A DNA stretch of 5,156 bases from Gammaproteobacteria bacterium (GTDB lineage: Bacteria; Pseudomonadota; Gammaproteobacteria; UBA1113). The stretch spans positions 1 to 5,156 of the forward strand of contig JAIELR010000130.1 in the NCBI GenBank assembly GCA_019752835.1, given 5' to 3'. Below are positions 1 to 5,156 of the stretch, piece by piece. Under the pieces are notes generated by a model. That model had not been told where the DNA came from. It worked only from the letters and a program-made list of their open reading frames with translations, and ran no database searches. Position 1 is the first letter of the stretch, and every line of letters begins with the position of its first letter. The position numbers were made by a program, and so were the translations under genes.

Positions 1-582
1 TACATTCGTCGCAGCATCCGGTGTTTCAAAATTTCTATAACCATAGAAATGGCCAATACCATTGATCATGCCTGCAGCTAAGACCGGCATACACATCATT
101 TGCACAGCCCAAACGGTAATACCGGGCACGCCAAATAACACCAAATCTAATACAAACAAAATACCAATACCCAAACTACTGTGGGGTGTATAGATATGGC
201 GTTCTATCCAGTCATTGGGAGTCCCTTGGCCATAACGCTCTATCGTCTCTTGATTCAAGGCTTCTTTCTTATAAAGTTCATAGCCTTGAGTCAATACTTT
301 TTTCAAACCATAAATTTGCGGGCTATGCGGATCTTCTTCTGTTTCACAAGTAGAATGGTGTTTGCGATGCACTGCGACCCATTCCTTCGTCACAGCCGCT
401 GTGGTGAACCATAGCCAAAACCTAAAAAAATGTTCGGCGATAGGATGCAATTCTAAAGCGCGATGCGCGGAGGCTCTATGCAAATACAGTGTAATCGATA
501 TCACCGTAACGTGCATGAGGACTAAAGTAACAACAATATATTGCCACAATGATAAATTTAACAATCCATAAAAATAATGCAT
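1..582 (-). CDS. Fatty acid desaturase, delta-9 type (N-terminal 194 residues, cut by left edge)
   Basis: This is a membrane di-iron desaturase that would put a double bond into fatty acyl chains (acyl-CoA or acyl-lipid) to set membrane fluidity. The start ATG is at 580-582, preceded by a good GAGAGGAA ribosome site (complement of 591-598) that overlaps the 3' end of dksA. The frame stays open to base 1. Two of the three histidine boxes are visible: HRASAHR at residues 35-41 and HRKHH at residues 72-76. A GHFYGYRNFE segment at residues 177-186 is typical of this family. Hydrophobic stretches lie at about residues 14-34, 50-68, 137-152 and 155-172. The third box (HNNHH type) is expected beyond the left edge. 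The gene begins 3 bases after the dksA stop, so co-transcription and perhaps translational coupling are likely. The family call is firm; the exact substrate (acyl-CoA or phospholipid) cannot be told from this part. Confidence 0.93.
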   Translation of the reverse strand, partial: MHYFYGLLNLSLWQYIVVTLVLMHVTVISITLYLHRASAHRALELHPIAEHFFRFWLWFTTAAVTKEWVAVHRKHHSTCETEEDPHSPQIYGLKKVLTQGYELYKKEALNQETIERYGQGTPNDWIERHIYTPHSSLGIGILFVLDLVLFGVPGITVWAVQMMCMPVLAAGMINGIGHFYGYRNFETPDAATNV

Positions 583-585
583 GGT

Positions 586-1041
586 TTAATTTCCTCTCTG
601 TTTCTCGCGAATTTCATCCAATGTTTTGCAATCAATGCATAAGGTTGCAGTGGGTCTGGCTTCCAGGCGTTTGATGCCAATTTCCTCGCCACAGCTTTCA
701 CAGTATCCATACTCACCATCGTCTAAACGTTGCAAGGCTTCTTCCGTTTTGCGAAGCAATTTGCCTTCGCGATCACTGGCACGCAACATTAAACCAATGA
801 TTTCTTCACGCGTGGCCTTATCCGCAGGATCGGCCAACTCTTTATCATCCCCTCTCAAACTTTCTACGGTGGCATCGCTGCCCTCCATTAATTGCTGTTT
901 AATCGCAATCAATATCGCTCTAAAATGCTGTTGCTGCCCTTCGTTCATGTATTTTTCGTTTTTTTTAGCTTGGTAAGGGGCAATGCCCGGTAACCCGACC
1001 ACGTGCGCGGTTGATGTCTCCTGCGCCAATTTCTTGGACAT
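586..1041 (-). CDS. dksA: RNA polymerase-binding transcription factor DksA
   Basis: DksA binds in the secondary channel of RNA polymerase and, with ppGpp, lowers rRNA and tRNA transcription and raises amino acid biosynthesis during starvation. The protein has 151 residues, the same length as in E. coli. A coiled coil is expected at about residues 35-108, and the tip motif DPADKA places D71, D74 and A76 as in the enteric protein. The zinc finger is C114-X2-C117 and C135-X2-C138, followed by the conserved KTLDEIREKQ tail. The start ATG has a clear GAGGAGT-type site 5 bases upstream (complement of 1047-1053). Small departures from the family are visible: an AIKQQL stretch where a tryptophan is usual (AWKxxL), and GLMLRASDRE in place of the usual SLELRNRDRE. 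All functional residues are intact, so a working regulator is expected. It is the first gene of an operon with the desaturase downstream. Confidence 0.97.
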   Translation of the reverse strand: MSKKLAQETSTAHVVGLPGIAPYQAKKNEKYMNEGQQQHFRAILIAIKQQLMEGSDATVESLRGDDKELADPADKATREEIIGLMLRASDREGKLLRKTEEALQRLDDGEYGYCESCGEEIGIKRLEARPTATLCIDCKTLDEIREKQRGN

Positions 1042-1068
1042 GATTCACTCCTCATTAAGAAAGACTTA

Positions 1069-1086
1069 GCTCAACACAAATTGAGC
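1069..1086 (-). promoter_or_regulatory. Small hairpin in the dksA 5' leader
   Basis: A perfect inverted repeat GCTCAA-CACAAA-TTGAGC gives a 6-bp stem with a 6-base loop. On the dksA transcript it would lie about 28 bases upstream of the start codon and about 15 bases upstream of the ribosome site. It is not a terminator: no T-run follows the stem in either direction, and the run of Ts on the dksA strand lies before it. It could tune mRNA stability or translation, or be chance. Confidence 0.35.
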
Positions 1087-1114
1087 AAAAAATAGTCATT
1101 ATTACTAATGGATA

Positions 1115-1143
1115 ATCATAGCAGGTATACGCCTTCTATACCA
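1115..1143 (-). promoter_or_regulatory. Putative dksA promoter with operator-like inverted repeat
   Basis: On the minus strand an extended -10 element, TGC followed by TATGAT (complement of 1115-1123), has a weak -35-like TGGTAT (complement of 1138-1143) 17 bases upstream. The transcript would start near 1108 and give a leader of about 65 bases. An inverted repeat GGTATA-N7-TATACC (1124-1142) fills the spacer and overlaps the -35, the place a repressor dimer would sit. The -10 is good and the -35 poor, so the call is tentative. Confidence 0.35.
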
Positions 1144-1310
1144 GTATATCTTGTGCTTTAATTAGCCTTTCTATAGACCCTGCATCTAAAATAGTCTTAA
1201 ATATGAACGAAGTAGGGATTTAGGTGGCAAATTAACTTTTATGCATCTTCTGGGGAATACTTCAGACTGCCCTATTTTGCAGTTTTTATCGCTCGAACTA
1301 AGCTACCCTC

Positions 1311-1340
1311 TTGACTCCAGATACCCGTTCAAGTTCTAAT
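1311..1340 (+). promoter_or_regulatory. Sigma-70 promoter of tRNA-Phe
   Basis: TTGACT (1311-1316) and TCTAAT (1335-1340) each match the sigma-70 consensus at 5 of 6 positions, with an 18-base spacer. A GC-rich stretch (GGACCC) follows the -10, as is usual for stable-RNA promoters under stringent control. Transcription would begin near 1347, leaving about 15 bases to be removed before the tRNA. DksA, encoded next door, is the kind of factor known to act on such promoters. Confidence 0.7.
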
Positions 1341-1361
1341 AGGACCCTCAAACGCACTCAT

Positions 1362-1437
<76 letters not shown>

Positions 1438-1458
1438 TATAAATCAATGACTTATGTG

Positions 1459-1515
1459 ACATCCTAAATGTGGGGTAATTGTCGGGGCTACGCGGGGGCT
1501 ACACTTCAAGGATGT
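1459..1515 (+). promoter_or_regulatory. Inverted repeat that would cover the lipoprotein ribosome site
   Basis: ACATCCT (1459-1465) is the exact complement of AGGATGT (1509-1515), 43 bases later. The right arm contains most of the AAGGA ribosome site (1508-1512) of the gene starting at 1520. If the two arms paired in the mRNA, translation would be held back. A 7-bp match at this distance can arise by chance, so support is weak. Confidence 0.2.
1472..1502. repeat. Three G-run iterons just downstream of tRNA-Phe
   Basis: Within an AT-rich setting, three short units share a G-run followed by (C)TA: GGGGTA at 1472-1477, GGGGCTAC at 1484-1491 and GGGGCTAC at 1495-1502. The units start 12 and 11 bases apart, about one DNA turn, so all would face the same side of the helix. 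The position next to a tRNA 3' end resembles the arm-type sites that tyrosine integrases or excisionases bind beside an attachment core. That reading is inference: no integrase gene is in the window and no second copy of the tRNA end was found. Confidence 0.4.
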
Positions 1516-1519
1516 AATA

Positions 1520-2329
1520 ATGCAATTATGTTTATTTGATTTTCTTCGCTATGCGACAAGGTTTAATATATTTAGATGGTTTAAACTGGCTTCAGCCAGT
1601 TTCTTTATTTTAACTATGGTGACTGCTTGTAAGGGAACTGATCCAGCATCAACTTTATCTGAAGAGCAAAAAAACATCATAAAAGCTTTGGTTGCTGATG
1701 ACATTGCAATAGGGATAGATGCTGGAGGATCAGCAATTTTATCGCCAGAAAGCGGTTACATCAAAACCCCCCTTATTTTTACTACTGCAGCTGCGCTTCA
1801 AAAAGACTATGAAGCAAATGAGGTCAATGCTGATCTAAAATATTCAGATAAAACAGTCGTTTTAATCGGAACTGTCACTGAGATTAGCCGAGGAATAGGC
1901 GAAAATTACTATATCTCGTTACGTGGCGGTTCAAATCAATTTATGCCGCCTAGAGCAAATATGGCGGATGGCTATCGTGATTTTATTGCCCAGTTGCGAA
2001 AAGGCGATAGCATAAGATTGGTTTGTGATGGTAAAACTCATATGCTGATTGGTTCTGCTGTGGTAGAAAATTGTTTGCCTGAAGATGCATGGGTTGCAGC
2101 TACTTCCCAGGCTATTGATAGTAAAATATTAACCAGCTCTGCAGATGACAAAAGGGCAAATCTATTTATTTCTTTTGTAGTATTTCTATCGAAAAAACTT
2201 CCTGAAAATAACGCTTGTTTAACAAATGATTCTGAGGAATGTATGGCAGCACTAGAAGAAATTCCTGGATTTGGTAGCCCAGAAATGCAGGCTGAATTTA
2301 AAGAGTCACAGATGAAAAAGAACGCCTAA
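1520..2329 (+). CDS. Putative lipoprotein with OB-fold (tRNA_anti-like) domain
   Basis: The protein has 269 residues. The ATG at 1520 is chosen because an AAGGA site lies 7 bases upstream. Residues 1-36 form a lipoprotein-type signal: basic residues R10, R14, R19 and K22, a hydrophobic core at about 23-33, then VTAC with C37 as the lipidated cysteine. Lysine at +2 is not the aspartate retention signal, so outer-membrane sorting is possible. Residues about 88-187 resemble the periplasmic OB-fold family called tRNA_anti-like in Pfam: a first strand pair around VVLIGTVTEI (113-122), the LRKGDSIRL segment (159-167), and a closing strand ending in VVENC (181-185). Despite the family name this fold does not imply tRNA binding. 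C170-free numbering aside, the later cysteines C185, C233 and C241 could form disulfides. The C-terminal 80 residues are not recognised. The gene is likely co-transcribed with the DUF4209 gene 22 bases downstream. Its function is unknown. Confidence 0.8.
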   Translation: MQLCLFDFLRYATRFNIFRWFKLASASFFILTMVTACKGTDPASTLSEEQKNIIKALVADDIAIGIDAGGSAILSPESGYIKTPLIFTTAAALQKDYEANEVNADLKYSDKTVVLIGTVTEISRGIGENYYISLRGGSNQFMPPRANMADGYRDFIAQLRKGDSIRLVCDGKTHMLIGSAVVENCLPEDAWVAATSQAIDSKILTSSADDKRANLFISFVVFLSKKLPENNACLTNDSEECMAALEEIPGFGSPEMQAEFKESQMKKNA

Positions 2330-2351
2330 CTACTTTATCGGATAATGAAAA

Positions 2352-4160
2352 ATGGACCCGTCTTCTTTAAATTTTTTTTTGATGTCCCTAGACAATCCTA
2401 ATGCCAAAATGAGTGAACTTGGTTTTCTTCAATATCTTGGAGGTATTAAAAAAGAAAGCCTATCAGAAACCGAGATTCAAAATCTTGAATTTGAATTATT
2501 GGCATTTAATTTTTGCGAAAATTATGATTGGTCTTTACCTAGAGATAATAGATTTGAGCCAATGCTAACTTTGAAAAATGATAATGGCGATACCATAGTA
2601 TATCCACAAGAAGAAGATGTAACTAAAGAAGCGATAGCATATTGGTCTAAAAGGCTAAAAGAAGCTCAACATCCAGTGCTAAAAATTCGTTATGCTAGCT
2701 TGGTTTGGGAATTTCGTAGGCAAGCCGACGATCAAAAAAAAGCATTTGAAGCGGCTCAATCAATAAGCAAAAGCGTAATGGAAATGGTCAATAATCATTT
2801 GCATGAACATGAAGGAGAGGTGCCGATAAAGCTTAAATATGCTTTAAATACCACTATTGCTATAGCGGTAGACAATGATAGCATCAATCAATTAAAAAAT
2901 ACTATTCTAGGTTATGAGATAAATTATGTAAAAGCAGATGCAGCTATAAATGCGTGGTCAGTTTCTTTTGATTACTTGCTAAATCACCCAAAAATCTCTT
3001 TAACTGAACAAGAAGAGAACGGTATTATAGAGCGGATTGAAGAACGCTTAGGGCGGCTTTTGTTAAGTTCTGCGCGAATAACAGACCTTAATGCCGCCAG
3101 AGGCGCCGTTGAACGTTTGTGTGAATATTATAATAAAAAAGAACAACCCAATAAGCTGCAAAAAACATTCTCGGAATATCGAATTTTTATTTGTAAACAA
3201 GAAAATTTAAATGCACCAGCTTTTGATCTTGATAATCTTAAGAAAGCTCATCAATTGGCCGATCGATTCAATCTAAAAAATGACAAGGATGAACTAGCAT
3301 TAACATTAATGGGAATAGGGAAAAATTTAACACAAAATAGGTACTCCTATAAAAAGCTTAATACTACCGAAGCAAAAGAACAGATAGAAATACCTCCAGA
3401 AATAATTAACGCACCCAAAGAGATTTGCTTTCGCCCATTATCAGCATATATACCTCAAAAAGAGTCAGATTTTCGAGGAACATTAGACACGTTAAAAAAA
3501 ACAGCCCCTATATTTTGCAACAGCCAAACTAACTTTGTTAGTTCGGATGGCAAAATATCGTCTGCTATGGTTGGAACATCTGATGATGAAAATACTCTCT
3601 TTTATGCAGCATCTTTATTTATCACTGGCATAAGTACGCCCATTCACCATATTGCCAAATGTATTATTCTAAACCATAATCTTTCTATTGCATCTATTCT
3701 TGACTATCTATATAGAGGATATTGTTTTCATGAAAACAAAAGAGAAATTATCAGCTTTGGGCTTAGCGCCTATTTAAATGAAGATCCTATAACAGCAATA
3801 CATATTCTAATCCCACAAATCGAAGCTTGTCTTCGTATAATTTTAGAGGCTAATTCTGTGCCATTGATTCAGAAAAACAAAAGTGATGGATATAATTTTT
3901 TTATGCTAGATACGCTGTTACTTAACCAAAAAACAGTAGAAATCCTAGGGCATGACGCTGCATTTTATTTTAGAGCAATACTAAGCCATCAAAGAGGGTT
4001 AAATCTAAGAAATGATGTTTGCCATGGAATAGCAGAACCAGCAAAATTTACAATGCAAAATGCTAGCTTAATCTTCCATATATTGCTAATTTTATCTGAA
4101 AAAACCAACCTATTTTTTGACAAAACATCTCCGAGCGAGATAGCAAATGAATGTGCTTAG
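2352..4160 (+). CDS. DUF4209 protein with C-terminal RNxxxHG (HEPN-like) motif
   Basis: This is a 602-residue soluble protein with no signal peptide. Residues about 40-195 match the N-terminal region I associate with Pfam DUF7380, with landmarks FELLAFNF (47-54), IAYWSKRLKEA (95-105) and KIRYASLVWEF (111-121). A helical middle follows. The C-terminal DUF4209 region (about 465-580) holds ILIPQIEACLR (485-495) and the signature GLNLRNDVCHG (549-559). Pfam describes DUF4209 by a conserved RNxxxHG motif, matched here by R553, N554, H558 and G559. Arginine and histidine are spaced as R-X4-H, like the catalytic site of HEPN ribonucleases, so an RNase role is a reasonable inference but not shown. 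The ribosome site is weak (GGATAATGA region). M11 or M20 are other possible starts, and a run of nine Ts lies between M1 and M11. The gene is AT-rich compared with dksA, ends 8 bases from the convergent gene, and follows the lipoprotein as probable partner. Confidence 0.88.
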   Translation: MDPSSLNFFLMSLDNPNAKMSELGFLQYLGGIKKESLSETEIQNLEFELLAFNFCENYDWSLPRDNRFEPMLTLKNDNGDTIVYPQEEDVTKEAIAYWSKRLKEAQHPVLKIRYASLVWEFRRQADDQKKAFEAAQSISKSVMEMVNNHLHEHEGEVPIKLKYALNTTIAIAVDNDSINQLKNTILGYEINYVKADAAINAWSVSFDYLLNHPKISLTEQEENGIIERIEERLGRLLLSSARITDLNAARGAVERLCEYYNKKEQPNKLQKTFSEYRIFICKQENLNAPAFDLDNLKKAHQLADRFNLKNDKDELALTLMGIGKNLTQNRYSYKKLNTTEAKEQIEIPPEIINAPKEICFRPLSAYIPQKESDFRGTLDTLKKTAPIFCNSQTNFVSSDGKISSAMVGTSDDENTLFYAASLFITGISTPIHHIAKCIILNHNLSIASILDYLYRGYCFHENKREIISFGLSAYLNEDPITAIHILIPQIEACLRIILEANSVPLIQKNKSDGYNFFMLDTLLLNQKTVEILGHDAAFYFRAILSHQRGLNLRNDVCHGIAEPAKFTMQNASLIFHILLILSEKTNLFFDKTSPSEIANECA

Positions 4161-4168
4161 ATTATTTG

Positions 4169-4579
4169 TTAAGTAGATTTTTTGGTTTCCCTTGTACAAT
4201 GAAATGTTATTTCAAGCCCCGATTGTGTAGCCGTCCCTATTCCAAATAACTTACCACTAGCGTCTATACTAAACCAAACCTTTATATCGGTATTATCTGT
4301 AACAACGTTACAAATTGTATTTTGAATATTTCTTATGGTATTTCTAATTTTATCAGAAGATATATCAACCTGTTGCATAACACTATCACCTCCAGATAGA
4401 CAAATTTTTGATGATATCGGAGCTTGCACCTGCCCCCTTGAAGTATAACAGGACTGATTTATTGGTAATGATTGATAAATTATAAATGGTACTGTATTAT
4501 GAGATGCATCTTCAATATTAGCTAGTGCATTAACACCCATCGACAATAAGAAAGCATAGAAAAAACACTTAAAGTACAT
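4169..4579 (-). CDS. Small secreted protein of unknown function
   Basis: The protein has 136 residues and I do not recognise a family. Residues 1-20 are a clear Sec signal peptide: K4, a hydrophobic core at about 6-17, and an ALA cleavage motif (18-20), so the mature protein should begin at N21. The mature part of about 116 residues has four cysteines (C44, C60, C90, C128), enough for two disulfides, which suits a periplasmic or exported protein. A polar helix-like stretch with repeated IRN/IQN units lies at about 78-91, and a probable beta-hairpin (VWFSIDASGKLFGIGTA) at 101-117. The start ATG has AAGGA 11 bases upstream (complement of 4591-4595), slightly far but usable. It follows the deaminase gene by 24 bases on the same strand, so the two are probably one operon. 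Its stop faces that of the DUF4209 gene across 8 bases. It could be an inhibitor, a binding protein or an immunity-type factor; none can be shown. Confidence 0.75.
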   Translation of the reverse strand: MYFKCFFYAFLLSMGVNALANIEDASHNTVPFIIYQSLPINQSCYTSRGQVQAPISSKICLSGGDSVMQQVDISSDKIRNTIRNIQNTICNVVTDNTDIKVWFSIDASGKLFGIGTATQSGLEITFHCTRETKKST

Positions 4580-4603
4580 GTTTTAGATTATCCTTCTATA
4601 CGG

Positions 4604-5156
4604 CTATTTGCTTTTCAATTTTTCTTTGAAATAACTGTCCATTTCTATAAATCCTTTATGCAAATCTATCAGTTCAATTGCAAACGGGTTTGTTACAAAG
4701 CGGCTCTCTAGAATTTTATACTGTTCATGAAAATCTTTGCGCCTTTCTTTTTCTTGCTCATTCTCTGAGTTATTGCCCCCATCACCTTCTGCATAAAGCT
4801 TTTCAATATAACAAACGGAAGCCACTTTTGCTTGCAACATAAGTTTTAAACACGTAAAACATGGTTGTAAAGTTGAGTAAACAATTGAGTGCTCAATACA
4901 ATGCCCCATTCTTGCTGCTGTTATCATGGCATTCTGTTCTGCATGGACACAAATACATTTATCGTAGTACTCACCATCTTTTCTATGCTTTTCACAGCGT
5001 ATGCAACCACCATCTTCACAATTTTTCATACCTTCTGGTGTTCCATTATAACCAGTGCTTATAATTCTATTATTTTTTACAAAAATAGCGCCTACTTGCC
5101 TGCCCTTACAATTTCCTCGATTTCTAACGTTATCATGTACAGATGTTACTTTGTTT
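4604..5156 (-). CDS. dCMP deaminase family protein (cut by right edge)
   Basis: This is a zinc-dependent cytidine/deoxycytidylate deaminase. Stand-alone members turn dCMP into dUMP for thymidylate synthesis. The frame is open from the right edge to the TAG at 4604-4606, giving 183 residues, and the true start lies outside. A methionine at 5027-5029 is not the start, because conserved sequence precedes it: GRQVGAIFV and STGYNGTPEG, the usual N-terminal core. The active site is HAEQNA (bases 4928-4945; zinc histidine and catalytic glutamate) with PCFTC (about 4850-4864; two zinc cysteines). A cysteine-rich insert before HAE (NCEDGGC, RCEKH, CIC) may hold a second, structural zinc. After the core comes an unusual charged tail of about 60 residues, probably helical. 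HAEQNA places it nearer to ComEB/dCMP deaminases than to the P-loop-fused anti-phage deaminases, but an extra N-terminal domain cannot be excluded. It leads the operon with the secreted protein. Confidence 0.88.
   Translation of the reverse strand, partial: NKVTSVHDNVRNRGNCKGRQVGAIFVKNNRIISTGYNGTPEGMKNCEDGGCIRCEKHRKDGEYYDKCICVHAEQNAMITAARMGHCIEHSIVYSTLQPCFTCLKLMLQAKVASVCYIEKLYAEGDGGNNSENEQEKERRKDFHEQYKILESRFVTNPFAIELIDLHKGFIEMDSYFKEKLKSK

Larger units (their letters stand above)
1042..1361. other. Intergenic region between divergent dksA and tRNA-Phe
   Basis: These 320 bases carry no convincing open reading frame. The left part (about 1042-1143) holds the dksA ribosome site, a leader hairpin and a putative dksA promoter on the minus strand. 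The right part (about 1311-1361) holds the tRNA promoter and a short leader on the plus strand. Between about 1144 and 1310 I see no gene, repeat or clear site. An AT-rich stretch just upstream of the tRNA -35 box could act as an UP element. Confidence 0.7.

Noticed and set aside
181..571. Two plus-strand open frames (181-414 and 362-571)
   Set aside because: They lie antisense to the desaturase, whose histidine boxes are clear, and their translations show no domain, signal or sensible composition.
626..976. Plus-strand open frame of 116 codons
   Set aside because: It is the antisense shadow of dksA; the minus-strand protein matches DksA along its whole length.
1069..1095. Terminator at the GCTCAA/TTGAGC hairpin
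   Set aside because: The stem is followed by As on the plus strand and by mixed sequence on the minus strand, so it has no terminator T-run in either direction.
4156..4183. Possible terminator between the convergent genes
   Set aside because: The only stem, CTTA with TAAG, is 4 bp, and although a T-run follows it is too weak to call.
5027..5029. ATG as the start of the deaminase
   Set aside because: Conserved deaminase sequence (GRQVGAIFV, STGYNGTPEG) continues in frame upstream to the window edge, so this methionine is internal.
4861..5064. Plus-strand open frame of 67 codons
   Set aside because: It is antisense to the deaminase core, including the HAEQNA region, and has no ribosome site or recognisable content.
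1438..5156. A second copy of the tRNA-Phe 3' end marking the far edge of an island
   Set aside because: I read for the T-loop and acceptor sequence through the rest of the window and found no repeat; any far attachment site must lie outside.

Overview
The window looks like the edge of a conserved gammaproteobacterial chromosome segment joined to an accessory block at a tRNA gene. The organism is probably a gammaproteobacterium of moderate to low GC. The evidence is a full-length DksA with its acidic tip residues and zinc cysteines at the same positions as in E. coli, and a tRNA-Phe close to the enteric one with an encoded CCA. A relative of Legionella or Coxiella would fit, but that is only a weak guess.

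Left part (1-1361), ordinary chromosome. On the minus strand, dksA is followed after 3 bases by a fatty acid desaturase that runs off the left edge, so the two are very likely one operon. The 320-base gap upstream of dksA holds a putative dksA promoter with an operator-like inverted repeat, a small hairpin in the dksA leader and, on the plus strand, a good sigma-70 promoter for the tRNA.

Junction (1362-1519). tRNA-Phe(GAA) is complete except for one A-C mismatch in the T stem. Just after it lies a GC-rich patch with three helically spaced G-run repeats. The arrangement resembles an integrase attachment region, but no integrase lies in the window.

Right part (1520-5156), visibly more AT-rich accessory genes. 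A plus-strand pair encodes a lipoprotein with an OB-fold (tRNA_anti-like) domain and, 22 bases later, a 602-residue DUF4209 protein ending in an RNxxxHG motif that resembles the R-X4-6-H site of HEPN ribonucleases. Facing it on the minus strand is a second pair: a dCMP deaminase-type enzyme, cut by the right edge, and a small secreted cysteine-containing protein. The pairs converge with 8 bases between their stop codons.

The best candidate for something undescribed is this tRNA-linked block: a possible HEPN-like RNase paired with an envelope lipoprotein, next to a nucleotide deaminase paired with a secreted protein. A role in defence or conflict is inference only; nothing in the window proves it.
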